Source: Alistipes sp. An66 (lineage in GTDB: Bacteria > Bacteroidota > Bacteroidia > Bacteroidales > Rikenellaceae). From it: 64,000 bases of DNA. The position numbers were made by a program, and so were the translations under genes. The DNA is taken from NCBI RefSeq assembly GCF_002161445.1, contig NZ_NFHT01000006.1, forward strand, positions 1 to 64,000, given 5' to 3'. The notes beneath the pieces were generated by a model. The model worked only from the letters and a program-made list of their open reading frames with translations. It did not search any database and was not told the DNA's origin. How positions within the stretch are numbered: position 1 is the first letter of the stretch; every line of letters begins with the position of its first letter. This document shows positions 1 through 8,282 of this stretch, in pieces.

Positions 1-40
1 AACACAAAAAGAAGAACAACACGCCGCGGCGTGTTGTTCT
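1..40 (-). terminator. Strong hairpin with T-rich tail on minus strand
   Basis: Positions 13-40 form a perfect 28-bp palindrome (14-bp arms, GC-rich centre CGCCGCGGCG). Read on the minus strand it is followed by TCTTTTTGTG, the shape of an intrinsic terminator for leftward transcription, including the integrase at 277-1443. No T-run follows on the plus strand. A palindrome this perfect could also be a protein-binding site. Confidence 0.55.
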
Positions 41-276
41 GAAACCAAGAATCGCTATATTTGCATATCTGAAGAATCTGAAGGCACCTCCCCAGACACA
101 CTTTTTGAAACACTACCAGGAGTTTAGGTATTTTATGATAAAAATGCTATCAAATTTTAAGTAAGAATCTAATCTATTTTCTTCATTAGATTTCAAATTG
201 GGAACAATTCCAATATTCAAACTGATAATTTACCACATAATTGCTATTTTTGCACTATAGAAAATGTTCTTTGGAT
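1..276. other. AT-rich intergenic region at left edge
   Basis: No coding region is supported here. The stretch is clearly more AT-rich than the rest of the window and carries a 28-bp perfect palindrome near its left end, listed separately. It lies immediately downstream of the truncated integrase and may be part of an integrated element extending off the left edge. That last point is inference. Confidence 0.5.
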
Positions 277-1443
277 TTATGCAAAATCGAGCGATTTAGA
301 GAATATTACTCGTCTCCAAATCGTCACCTGTCGGGAGGTTGATTCTTGTAAATATCTTATATTCAGTGGGTATTTATAAAGTAAATGCCTTGCAACGTGA
401 GTCGAAAGATTCTTGCGGATGCCGCAGATGTCGGCCAGCTCCTTCAAGTAGGAGTTCATCTTCTGGTTGCTGCATACGGGGAGCAGCACTCCGTGCGTCT
501 GGCAGTAGGGGTGATCCTTGTAACGGTCGATAATCTTTTGTGCCTCGTCCAGCAGCGGAATGTTGCACATGTTCTTGGTCTTCTGTCTCGGCCTGCGAAT
601 CCAGATTTTACCGTGGATGTCCGCCACCAGATGCTCGGGTTTGAGTTGTTGTACGTCCATAAAGGCCAGTCCCGTCAGACAGCAAAAACAGAAGATGTCG
701 CGAACTTGCGCCAGTCGGGTAATGGTGATCTCCTTGTTAAGTATGGTTTTCAACTCCTGTTTTTCGAGAAACTCGCGTTCGACCGGTTCGAAATGGAAAT
801 GGATTTGGGCAAAGGGGTCCTTCTTCATCCATCCCTTTGCTAACGCAATACGAATAATCTTCTTGAAGTTCAGCAGGTACTTGGTGGTCGTGTTGTGGCA
901 GCACCGCCGAACAACTCTGAGGTAGAAATCATAATCCTCGACGAACTGGTGCGTAATCTCATCCAGATAACAGTCTTCCTTTTTGTAGGTCGTGCGCAGG
1001 AATGCCTCGGTCAGCCGCAGCGAGGTTTCGTAGCGTATTACTGTTCCCGGAGCGAGGCTGATTCCCGACAGCGCCCTGCACTTTTCGTTGTGGGCGCGGA
1101 AGACCTCCATCAGCGTATGACGGTCCGACTGCTCCTTGCCCAGATAGCGGTTCAGAATGATTTGGGCGGATACTTCTTTCTTGTCGAGTTCGAGGTCCCT
1201 TTGAATCCGCAGAATGTTGGCGGAAATGGCGTCCAGGTATAGGTTCAAATCCTTTCCGCCGCGGCATTTTTCGTTGGCTTTTCCTTTTTCCGAGTTCCAG
1301 GCGTGCGGTTCGATAAACCGCTTGATAGAAGCGTCCGCGCGTTCTCCATTGATTGTCAGACGCATAAATACGGGAGCCTCACCTCTTTTGTTGAGTTTGT
1401 CCCGACGAATGTAAAACAACAGTCCGAATGTTGTCCTTTCCAT
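277..1443 (-). pseudogene. Tyrosine recombinase/integrase, C-terminally truncated
   Basis: This is a Bacteroidota-type tyrosine integrase of 388 residues. It has an N-terminal arm-binding domain (about 1-90), a SAM-like core-binding domain (about 105-200) and a catalytic domain from about 225. The family H-x-x-R box is present as HVARH (H349, R352). The sequence then departs from the family, and the second His/Trp box and the nucleophilic Tyr are missing, replaced by about 35 unrelated residues. Box I reads TGLAFMDV, with Ala260 where many integrases have Arg; IntDOT-type enzymes also lack that Arg. Without the Tyr it should be unable to recombine DNA. Base composition is lower in GC than its neighbours. 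It lies beside tRNA-Ala, a common integration target. Truncated family membership is well supported; the cause (deletion or rearrangement near 388) is inferred. Confidence 0.8.
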
Positions 1444-1444
1444 A

Positions 1445-1582
1445 AGTACACCGAATTAAGGGTTACAAAATTAGTTTCCCAAGTGTCTCATGTCAAGAGG
1501 AAAACCTCTGCAAACAGGTGCAAACCAATTCGTTACGAGCAATTCGGTGTACTTTTTCGGCCCGAAAAAAAGTACACCGAAT
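1445..1582. repeat. Inverted copies of a 12-bp motif and long hairpin
   Basis: The motif AGTACACCGAAT occurs at 1445-1456 and 1571-1582 on the plus strand and at 1542-1553 on the minus strand. The last two face each other as a near-perfect stem of about 19 bp (ATTCGGTGTACTTTTTCGG and its complement). Similarity between the first copy and the inverted middle copy continues for about 20 more bases with mismatches. The array sits between the integrase start and the tRNA-Ala 3' end, where recombinase arm sites or element ends would be expected. No T-run follows the hairpin, so a terminator is less likely. Confidence 0.6.
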
Positions 1583-1690
1583 AGGCCACAGGTAATCCGC
1601 TTTTCGATGCCTTTTTCTGCATTTCGGCCAAAATAAAAATCCCTGTAAATTCGTGATTTACAGGGATTTGCAATCTTTTGCGTTGTTTCT

Positions 1691-1767
<77 letters not shown>

Positions 1768-1818
1768 GGTTTGTGGGTGCAAATATAGAAGGAAAAATCG
1801 ATTCTTCCAAATTCGGAC

Positions 1819-1866
1819 GCTAAAAAAAGAGACCTCCGAAGCAAAAAGCCTCGGAGCTCTCTTTTC
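1819..1866 (-). terminator. Intrinsic terminator of korB operon
   Basis: A GC-rich stem (AGAGCTCCGAGGC paired with GCTTCGGAGGTCTCT, read on the minus strand) is followed by a run of seven T. It lies about 60 bp downstream of the korB stop. Confidence 0.8.
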
Positions 1867-1925
1867 ATGCGCCGGAATGCATTCCCCGACAAGGTGCCTT
1901 CTGGACCGTTCGTCCCGCAAAAGGG

Positions 1926-2957
1926 TTACTCCACCTCCCAGGTGGCACCCGAACGCAGCAGGTCGTCCACGCACTGAATCTTGCTCGACGCCTTGACCTC
2001 CTCGACCTGACGCTCCACGGCCCGGTCGTAGACGGCATCGTCCTCCACGGCGCGGATCACGCCCAGCGCCACCGGATAGTCCGGATACTTCATCGCGGCC
2101 AACATCGTGTGCAGCGTCGTGTCGCGCTCGTGGGCATCGTGCGTCAGCACGTCGTCCAGCGTGTAGCCGTCCTGTCCGACGGTTACGACTTTGAGCTTCA
2201 TGTTCTCGAAGACCAGACCCTTCTCGCGGTTGGCCCCGAAGAGCATCTTCTCGCCGTGACGCAGCACGACCGTGTGCTCGGCGCGCGTAGCCTTGTCTCC
2301 GGCGTAGGCGGCGTGGGTCTTGTCGTTGAATATCACGCAGTTCTGCAATGCCTCGACCACCGACATGCCCTTGTGCTTGGCGGCTTCGACGAGACACTCC
2401 TTCGTCAACTGCACCTCCATGTCGACCGTGCGGGCGAAGAACGTGCCTTTGGCGCCGATGACCAGCTCGCCCGGGTTGAACGGCTTCTCGACCGTTCCGT
2501 AGGGCGACGTCTTGGTGATCTTGCCCAGCTTCGACGTGGGGGAGTACTGTCCTTTGGTGAGTCCGTAGATCTCGTTGTTGAAGAGGATGACGTTGAGGTC
2601 GACGTTGCGGCGGATGGCGTGGATGAAGTGGTTTCCGCCGATGGCCAGCGAGTCGCCGTCGCCGGTCGTCACCCACACCGAGAGCCGGGGGTTGGCGGTC
2701 TTGACGCCCGTGGCGACGGCCGTGGCACGACCGTGCACGGAGTGGAAGCCGAAGGTCTTCATGTAGTAGATGAAGCGCGACGAGCAGCCGATACCCGACA
2801 CGAAGGTGAAGAGATTGTGGGGGGTGTCGAGAGCGTCGGCGATTTCGGGCAGGGCGCGCTGCACGGCATTGAGGATGGCGTGGTCGCCGCAACCGGGGCA
2901 CCAGCGTACCTCCTGATCGCTTTTGAAATCCGCGGGGGTGTATTTGTAGTCAGCCAT
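1926..2957 (-). CDS. korB: 2-oxoacid:ferredoxin oxidoreductase, beta subunit (KorB-like)
   Basis: This thiamine-diphosphate-binding subunit takes part in CoA- and ferredoxin-dependent oxidative decarboxylation of a 2-oxoacid, probably 2-oxoglutarate, in the cytoplasm. In 343 residues it shows CPGCG (20-24), typical of Fe-S-containing beta subunits, and the ThDP/Mg motif GDGDS at 99-103, followed by the conserved NNEIYGLTKGQYSPTS stretch from about 127. Length fits the family. It starts 4 bp after the alpha-subunit stop, so the pair is an operon (alpha then beta), closed by the terminator at about 1840. Assignment to the 2-oxoglutarate rather than another 2-oxoacid enzyme rests on overall resemblance to Bacteroidota KorB and is not proven by the sequence. 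Confidence 0.9.
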   Translation of the reverse strand: MADYKYTPADFKSDQEVRWCPGCGDHAILNAVQRALPEIADALDTPHNLFTFVSGIGCSSRFIYYMKTFGFHSVHGRATAVATGVKTANPRLSVWVTTGDGDSLAIGGNHFIHAIRRNVDLNVILFNNEIYGLTKGQYSPTSKLGKITKTSPYGTVEKPFNPGELVIGAKGTFFARTVDMEVQLTKECLVEAAKHKGMSVVEALQNCVIFNDKTHAAYAGDKATRAEHTVVLRHGEKMLFGANREKGLVFENMKLKVVTVGQDGYTLDDVLTHDAHERDTTLHTMLAAMKYPDYPVALGVIRAVEDDAVYDRAVERQVEEVKASSKIQCVDDLLRSGATWEVE

Positions 2958-2961
2958 GGCG

Positions 2962-4806
2962 TTATTTCAGTAAGGATTCGAATTTTTCTTTCAGCTCGAC
3001 CACCGTGAAGGGCTGGCCTTCGCACTTGTTGTACTGCTCGTATTGGAACTCCTGGAAGTTCTGGCGGAGGTAGTTTGCGAACTGTCCTTCGTTGAGTTCG
3101 CAGACGACGATGCGGCGGAAGCGGGCGAAGATCTCGCGTACGCCGTGCGGCAGGGGGTTGATGTAGTTGAAGTGGCAGAGCGAGACCTTGTGACCTTCGC
3201 GGCGCATCTCGTCGACGGCATTTTGGAGGTGTCCGCGGGTGCCGCCCCATCCGACGACGAGCAGATCGCCTTCGGGATCGCCCCAGACCGTCTGTGCCGG
3301 AATGTCGTCGACGGCGCGTGCAACCTTCTCGGCACGCGTGCGGACCATCTTCTGGTGGTTTGCCGGGTCGTGGGAGATACTGCCCTTGACGGCATCCTTT
3401 TCGAGGCCGCCGACGCGGTGTTCCAAGCCCACTTTTCCGGGGAATGCCCATCCGCGTGCGAGCTTCTCGTTGCGCACGTAGGGCATGAATCCGCCTTCGG
3501 GGGCCTTGTCGACGATCGGCGGGCAGATCGTCGGGTAGTCCTTCATCGCGGGAATGCGCCAGGGCTCCGAGCCGTTGGCGATGAACCCGTCGGAGAGCAG
3601 CACCACGGGGGTCATGTGCTCCATGGCGAGGCGTCCGGCCTCGAATGCGAAGTGGAAGCAGTCGCTGGGCGACGATGCGGCGAGGACGATCACCGGACAC
3701 TCTCCGTTTCGTCCGTAGAGGGCCTGTGCGAGGTCGCTCTGCTCGGTTTTGGTGGGCAGACCCGTCGAGGGACCTCCGCGCTGTACGTCGACGACGACTA
3801 ACGGCAGCTCGGTCATCACGGCCAGCCCGAGGGCTTCGCTTTTGAGCGAGAGACCCGGTCCGGAGGTGGTCGTCACGGCGAAGTTTCCGGCGAATGCGGC
3901 GCCGATGGCGGTGCAGATTCCGGCGATTTCGTCTTCGGCCTGCACGGTCTTCACGCCGAGGTCCTTGCGTTTGGCCAACTCTTCGAGGATGACCGTCGCG
4001 GGGGTGATGGGGTACGAACCGCAGAAGAGGGGCAGCCCGGCCTTTTCGGCGGCGGCGCAGAGCCCCCATGCCGTGGCGACGTTTCCGCTGATCGAGCGGT
4101 AGGTTCCCTTCTCACGCGGCGCCGGAGCCACGGTGTAGTTGTTGGCGAACTGGTGGGTATTGGCGGCGTAGTTGTACCCGGCCTTGATGGCGAGCTTGTT
4201 GGCTTCGGCCACGGCGGGGTTCTTCCTGGCGAATTTCGTATCGAGGTAGCGGACGGCATACTCCTCCGGGCGGTCGAAGAGCCAGAAGCAGATGCCCAGT
4301 GCGAACATGTTCTTGCACTTCGTGACGGCCTTGTTGTCGAGTCCGGTCTCTTTGAGGGCCTCGCGGGTCATGGAGGTGATGTCGGGGACGACGACGTTGT
4401 ACTCGTCGAGTTTGAGCTCGGCCAGCGGGTCGAGGGTGGCGAATCCGGCCTTTTTGAGGTGCTCCTCGGTGATCGAGTCGCCGTCGATGATGACCGTAGC
4501 GCCGGGTTTGAGCCATTTGCGGTTGGCTTTCAGCGCCGCGGGGTTCATGGCCACGAGCACGTCGCAATAGTCTCCGGGGTTGAGTTCGCGGTGGTCGCCG
4601 AAGTGGACCTGGAAACCGGAAACACCGGCGACGGTGCCCTGCGGGGCGCGGATTTCGGCGGGGTAGTCGGGGAATGTGGAGATTCCGTTCCCGAGCAGAG
4701 CCGAGGTGTCGGAGAAGAGCGTACCGGTGAGTTGCATGCCGTCGCCCGAATCGCCGGAGAAACGGATGACCACATCCTGCAACGCCCTCGCTTTGGTCTG
4801 TTCCAT
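2962..4806 (-). CDS. korA: 2-oxoacid:ferredoxin oxidoreductase, alpha subunit with fused gamma domain
   Basis: Partner of the downstream beta subunit. The first 190 residues or so are the gamma domain (FSGDSGDGMQLTG near the N-terminus). The pyrimidine-binding alpha domain follows (GSYPITPAT, then QAEDEIAGICTAIGAAFAG and TTTSGPGLSLKSEALGLA), then a C-terminal transketolase-like domain. The fused gamma-alpha layout and 614 residues are typical of anaerobic KorA. The start was placed at the ATG at 4806 (MEQTKARALQ), because the 22 codons upstream overlap the promoter and are not family-like. A TAnnTTTG box lies about 45 bp upstream. Confidence 0.9.
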   Translation of the reverse strand: MEQTKARALQDVVIRFSGDSGDGMQLTGTLFSDTSALLGNGISTFPDYPAEIRAPQGTVAGVSGFQVHFGDHRELNPGDYCDVLVAMNPAALKANRKWLKPGATVIIDGDSITEEHLKKAGFATLDPLAELKLDEYNVVVPDITSMTREALKETGLDNKAVTKCKNMFALGICFWLFDRPEEYAVRYLDTKFARKNPAVAEANKLAIKAGYNYAANTHQFANNYTVAPAPREKGTYRSISGNVATAWGLCAAAEKAGLPLFCGSYPITPATVILEELAKRKDLGVKTVQAEDEIAGICTAIGAAFAGNFAVTTTSGPGLSLKSEALGLAVMTELPLVVVDVQRGGPSTGLPTKTEQSDLAQALYGRNGECPVIVLAASSPSDCFHFAFEAGRLAMEHMTPVVLLSDGFIANGSEPWRIPAMKDYPTICPPIVDKAPEGGFMPYVRNEKLARGWAFPGKVGLEHRVGGLEKDAVKGSISHDPANHQKMVRTRAEKVARAVDDIPAQTVWGDPEGDLLVVGWGGTRGHLQNAVDEMRREGHKVSLCHFNYINPLPHGVREIFARFRRIVVCELNEGQFANYLRQNFQEFQYEQYNKCEGQPFTVVELKEKFESLLK

Positions 4807-5126
4807 GATTGGGGTATGTTTAGGTGAGACTGATAGACAACGTTTCGACAAATATATAAAATAAATTGGCACGACGGTCGGGGAAAGTGCGTTTTTTAAT
4901 AATTTCCATTCGTTTTTCGGCGGCTTCGGGATAATAATTTGATTATGAATCGTGAATTTTCGAGGCTTTCAGGTGTTTTATTGTTATCGAAACCGGTGTT
5001 TTTGGCTTTGGATCGGAATGTGGACGAATTATTAAATTTTTTCGAGAATCCGGCTCTGCGTGATGCGGAACATGGCTTTCCCGTCGGTTGTGCCAGCCCG
5101 CCGCACTTTCCTCGCACCCGACAACG
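4807..5126. other. Intergenic region upstream of korA
   Basis: No gene is supported in this stretch between the korA start and the terminator behind kduD. It contains the korA promoter candidate at its left end. The rest shows AT-rich sequence without an obvious repeat, RNA fold or plausible short coding region. Confidence 0.5.
4849..4856 (-). promoter_or_regulatory. -7 box candidate for korAB
   Basis: On the minus strand the bases read TATATTTG, an exact match to the Bacteroidota sigma-ABfr -7 consensus TAnnTTTG, 43 bp upstream of the korA start. A clear TTTG -33 box at the usual spacing is not seen. Confidence 0.45.
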
Positions 5127-5164
5127 GAAAAGGCTGTCTCCCCAAAAGGAGACAGCCTTTTTCG
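5127..5164 (-). terminator. Intrinsic terminator downstream of kduD
   Basis: A stem AGGCTGTCTCC / GGAGACAGCCT is flanked by A- and T-runs on both sides, so it could work in both directions. It lies about 35 bp after the kduD stop and separates the kdu and kor operons. Confidence 0.85.
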
Positions 5165-5199
5165 ATTTCGGGCTGCGGCCTCTTACGGCCCCCCCCCGA

Positions 5200-5994
5200 T
5201 TACTGCGGCTGCTTGCCGATGTAGGCCAGAATACCGCCGTCGACGTAGAGGATGTGGCCGTTGACGAAGTCCGAAGCCTCCGAAGCGAGGAACACGGCCG
5301 GACCCATCAGGTCTTCGGGCGTACCCCAGCGGGCTGCGGGCGTCTTGGCTACGATGAACGAATCGAACGGATGGCGCGAACCGTCGGGTTGACGCTCGCG
5401 CAGCGGTGCGGTCTGCGGCGTGGCGATGTAGCCCGGGCCGATGCCGTTGCACTGGATGTTGTACTCGCCGTACTCCGAGGCGATGTTGCGGGTCAGCATT
5501 TTCAGACCGCCCTTCGCTGCGGCGTAGGCCGATACGGTCTCACGACCCAGCTCGGACATCATCGAGCAGATGTTGATGATCTTGCCGCGGCCCTTCTTGA
5601 TCATCGAGGGGATGACGGCCTTCGAGACGATGAACGGACCGTTGAGGTCGATGTCGATCACCTGACGGAAGTCCTTGGCGCTCATCTCGACCATCGGGAT
5701 GCGCTTGATGATGCCGGCATTGTTCACGAGGATGTCGATCACGCCGACCTCCTTTTCGATCTGTGCGACCATGGCGTTGACCTGCTCCTCGTTGGTGACG
5801 TCACAGACATATCCTTTGGCGTCGATGCCCTCCTCCTTGTAGGCGGCGAGACCTTTGTCGACGAGTTCCTGTTTGATGTCGTTGAAGACGATCTTGGCGC
5901 CCTGGCGTGCGAATGCGGTGGCCAGTGCGAATCCGATTCCGTAGGAGGCACCCGTTACGAGGGCTACCTTGCCTTCCAGTGAAAAGTTTACCAT
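5200..5994 (-). CDS. kduD: 2-dehydro-3-deoxy-D-gluconate 5-dehydrogenase (KduD)
   Basis: A cytoplasmic SDR oxidoreductase that reduces 3-deoxy-D-glycero-2,5-hexodiulosonate to 2-keto-3-deoxygluconate with NAD(P)H, the step after KduI. The 264 residues show the Rossmann motif TGASYGIG (14-21), NNAG (91-94), and the catalytic triad Ser144, Tyr157 and Lys161 (YAAAK). The C-terminus YVDGGILAYIG is the KduD/gluconate-5-dehydrogenase pattern. It begins 26 bp after kduI, and that pairing makes KduD much more likely than a generic gluconate 5-dehydrogenase. The pair is needed to use the unsaturated uronate produced by the lyases and GH88 of the locus at 36-64 kb. Confidence 0.92.
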   Translation of the reverse strand: MVNFSLEGKVALVTGASYGIGFALATAFARQGAKIVFNDIKQELVDKGLAAYKEEGIDAKGYVCDVTNEEQVNAMVAQIEKEVGVIDILVNNAGIIKRIPMVEMSAKDFRQVIDIDLNGPFIVSKAVIPSMIKKGRGKIINICSMMSELGRETVSAYAAAKGGLKMLTRNIASEYGEYNIQCNGIGPGYIATPQTAPLRERQPDGSRHPFDSFIVAKTPAARWGTPEDLMGPAVFLASEASDFVNGHILYVDGGILAYIGKQPQ

Positions 5995-6020
5995 GTTTTG
6001 AATAGGTATTAGTGGTTGTG

Positions 6021-6863
6021 TTATTTCAGATCGGTAATTTTCGAAAAATCCTGGTCGCCGTAGTCGAGGTTCTCACCGCCCATACCCCAGATGAAGGTGT
6101 AGTTGTGGGTGGCAGCGGCGCTGTGGATCGACCACTCGGGCGAGAGGACGGCCTGATCGCCCTTCATCCAGATGTGACGGGTCTCGTCGACCTGACCCAT
6201 GAGGTGGCAGACGGCGTGCTCTTCGGGGACTTCGAAATAGAAGTAGGCCTCCATGCGGCGCGAGTGCACGTGTGCGGGCATGGTGTTCCAGACGCTGCCC
6301 GTGAGCAGTTCGGTCATACCCATCTGCAACTGGCAGGTCGGCAGTACCTGATTGACGATCATCTTGTTGATGTTGCGGTCGTTGGATCCTTCGAGCGAAC
6401 CCATGTGGGCGACTACGGCGTCGGCTTTGGTGACCTTCTTGTCGGGGTAGGAGCAGTGGGCCGTCGTGGAGTTGAAGTAGAATTTCGCGGGGTTCTTGGG
6501 ATCCTTGCTGGCGAAGGTGACCTCACGGTCTCCGGCACCGAGATAGAGCGCCTCCTTGTAGTCGAGGTCGAAAGCCTTGTCGCCGGAGGTGACGACGCCG
6601 GGTCCTCCGACGTTGAAGATACCCAGCTCGCGGCGGGTCAGGAAGTAGGGGGCTTTCAGCGGGTCGATGGCTTCGAGGCGGAGGGTTTCGTTGACGGGCA
6701 TGGCACCGCCGACGATCATGCGGTCGTACATCGAGTAGACCATGTTGACCTCGTCGGCCGCGAAGACCTTCTCGACGAGGAAGTCGCGGCGCAGGCGCGC
6801 CGTGTCGTAATGCTTGGCATCCTCGGGATGCGCAGCGTAGCGGATTTCGTAATTGGTTTTCAT
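6021..6863 (-). CDS. kduI: 5-dehydro-4-deoxy-D-glucuronate isomerase (KduI)
   Basis: This cytoplasmic zinc enzyme isomerises 5-keto-4-deoxyuronate, which forms when unsaturated uronic acid released by GH88 opens, to 3-deoxy-hexodiulosonate. It has 280 residues, the normal KduI length. The cupin metal ligands are visible as H198, H200 and E205 in MPAHVHSRRMEAYFYFE and H247 in SPEWSIHSAAATHNY, two residues offset from E. coli KduI. It is the first gene of a kduI-kduD operon and has a good -7 box about 90 bp upstream. Confidence 0.95.
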   Translation of the reverse strand: MKTNYEIRYAAHPEDAKHYDTARLRRDFLVEKVFAADEVNMVYSMYDRMIVGGAMPVNETLRLEAIDPLKAPYFLTRRELGIFNVGGPGVVTSGDKAFDLDYKEALYLGAGDREVTFASKDPKNPAKFYFNSTTAHCSYPDKKVTKADAVVAHMGSLEGSNDRNINKMIVNQVLPTCQLQMGMTELLTGSVWNTMPAHVHSRRMEAYFYFEVPEEHAVCHLMGQVDETRHIWMKGDQAVLSPEWSIHSAAATHNYTFIWGMGGENLDYGDQDFSKITDLK

Positions 6864-6950
6864 GAAAAGTATTGAATTTTAATATATTGTGTCATTTGCC
6901 GATCGAATTGAGCCGCCCTTTTGAAATTGGCTGACCAATTCTCACTCCTG

Positions 6951-6958
6951 CAAAGATA
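6951..6958 (-). promoter_or_regulatory. -7 box candidate for kduID
   Basis: The minus strand reads TATCTTTG, an exact TAnnTTTG match, 88 bp upstream of the kduI start. No clear TTTG -33 element is present at 19-23 bp, which would suit an activated or weak promoter. Confidence 0.5.
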
Positions 6959-7017
6959 ATAAAAATTCGGGAATAGATGGTACGGATGCGGGAAAATATT
7001 TGCAGGGCGGGCGGAAC

Positions 7018-7689
7018 TCACCGGATGGAGTTCATGCGGATGCTGGCCTTGACGAGTGCGATGGCGCGGATGCGTGCGATTTCGACCTCCTTGTCGGCGT
7101 GGTGGGGGTTCTGGCTGACGAGCTTCACGAATCCGGGGCGGTCGGATTTCTGGATGTATTTCACGGTGATGTACTCTTCGCCGTCGATGTCGATCGAGAG
7201 CAGGTACATGTCGCCCCAGAAGATGTCGTCGATGTTTTGGAGCTGCTTGTAGAGGACGATGTCGCCGCTTTTGAGCAGCGGGTACATCGAGTCGCCGACG
7301 ATGTAGATGGCGCCGTCGCACTTCGGGAGGTTGGGGATGTGGATGAAGTTGACGGGCTTCATGCGGGCCTGATCGGTGAACAGGGGCACGAGTCCGGCCG
7401 TACCCTCGATGGAGTAGAGCGGCACGCTTTGCAGGGGCAGGGAGTTGTCGGTTCGGTGCATGTAAGCGGTCAGGTCGGGTTCGGCGTTGAACATGTTGCC
7501 GACGCCGGATTCGAGCCACTCGGGATTGACGTTCAATTCCTGAACCAGGATGTTGCGGTTGCGGGCCGAGAGCCCGGCCTTCCCGGTCTCAATCATCGAG
7601 AGGGCGGCCTTACCGATGCCAAGATGTTGAGCCAGTTGCTCTTGGGTCATGCCCAGCTGCTTGCGTATCAGTTTTACCCGTTCGTTCAT
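7018..7689 (-). CDS. XRE-family repressor with S24 (LexA/CI-like) peptidase domain
   Basis: This 223-residue protein has an N-terminal helix-turn-helix (about 3-58: GMTQEQLAQHLGIGKAALSM) and a C-terminal S24 signal-peptidase-like domain. The catalytic Ser134 lies in VGDSMYPLLKSGD and Lys177 in ITVKYIQ. An Ala98-Gly99 pair sits about 36 residues before the Ser, the spacing seen in LexA/CI autocleavage sites. So it is likely a self-cleaving, stress-inducible repressor. It is transcribed divergently from the small gene and terminase at 7830-9788. The intervening 140 bp holds repeats that look like its operators. The target genes are inferred from position only. Confidence 0.85.
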   Translation of the reverse strand: MNERVKLIRKQLGMTQEQLAQHLGIGKAALSMIETGKAGLSARNRNILVQELNVNPEWLESGVGNMFNAEPDLTAYMHRTDNSLPLQSVPLYSIEGTAGLVPLFTDQARMKPVNFIHIPNLPKCDGAIYIVGDSMYPLLKSGDIVLYKQLQNIDDIFWGDMYLLSIDIDGEEYITVKYIQKSDRPGFVKLVSQNPHHADKEVEIARIRAIALVKASIRMNSIR

Positions 7690-7720
7690 GGCTTTCGATC
7701 AAAAAAATTTATATAAAATA

Positions 7721-7764
7721 TTTGAACTTTCTTGTACAAAATACAAATTTTGAACTTATCTTTG
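7721..7764. promoter_or_regulatory. Operator/promoter region between S24 repressor and terminase unit
   Basis: The 9-mer TTTGAACTT is repeated at 7721-7729 and 7749-7757. Between and across them lie a palindrome TTGTACAA (7732-7739) and an inverted repeat CAAAAT-ACAA-ATTTTG (7737-7752). TATCTTTG (7757-7764) is an exact -7 box for rightward transcription, with CTTG at 7731 about 22 bp upstream as a possible -33. Overlap of repeats and promoter suits binding by the divergent repressor; no binding is shown. Confidence 0.55.
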
Positions 7765-7829
7765 TGCAGCAAAGTTAAACAATTTGTTTTTCTTTTGCAA
7801 AAGAAATCAGCAAAAAACATTCGTTATCA

Positions 7830-8117
7830 ATGATGTATTCGGTATCAACGGAGCTTTACCAGGAGGTGGCGGCGCGTCTTGCGGAGGCCATCGGCTCGGG
7901 GAGTTACTATTCGGGGACGCTTGCGTTCGAGTATGGCGATGTGGAGTGCCGCCTGACGGCCTCGGTGATCGTCTACCGCGAGCGGGTGCGCTATCCCGAA
8001 GGGGATCGGGACGAGGTTGCGGATCTGGTTCCGGTCTGGTGGGAGTTCCACACCGCGGACGAGGCGGGGGAGTTCCTGAACGACTTTTCGTTTTCCGAGC
8101 TGCGGTCGTTGCTCTGA
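7830..8117 (+). CDS. Conserved small protein of unknown function
   Basis: Ninety-five residues, acidic, starting MMYSVSTELYQEVAARLAEAIGSGSYYSG. It has no signal peptide, membrane segment or motif I recognise. Aromatic-rich beta-like stretches (YSGTLAFEYGDVECRLTASVIVYRERV) and an acidic C-terminal helix suggest a small folded cytosolic protein. It is the first gene after a putative repressor-controlled promoter and is followed 165 bp later by the terminase gene, so a phage-derived or regulatory role is possible. The second ATG (MYSV) is an equally good start. Confidence 0.6.
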   Translation: MMYSVSTELYQEVAARLAEAIGSGSYYSGTLAFEYGDVECRLTASVIVYRERVRYPEGDRDEVADLVPVWWEFHTADEAGEFLNDFSFSELRSLL

Positions 8118-8282
8118 CCGCTTTCGGGTTGCGGCCCCGTCTCGGCCGCCCCACGGCTTCGGATCCTCCTTTCCGGGCGCGGCGCCGCCCTCCGGAGCCC
8201 CTCATTCAGTTCCCACAGGCCGGGAGCCCGCCCGTCGCGGCGCCGCCAGCACCGGGTTTCCGGCCCGAATGACAAACCACAC

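Noticed and set aside
13..40. Palindrome as attachment site of the element
   Set aside because: No second copy seen, and on the minus strand it has the shape of a terminator.
1471..1690. Possible short gene across the hairpin region right of the integrase
   Set aside because: Frames run through the inverted repeats and into the tRNA; no start context or similarity.
7784..8272. Open frame of 162 codons overlapping the small unknown gene
   Set aside because: Low-complexity Gly/Arg/Pro-rich translation typical of a shifted frame; the 7830 frame has balanced composition.
8118..8282. Small terminase subunit gene between the unknown gene and TerL
   Set aside because: The 165-bp gap has no open frame with helix-turn-helix character and appears non-coding.
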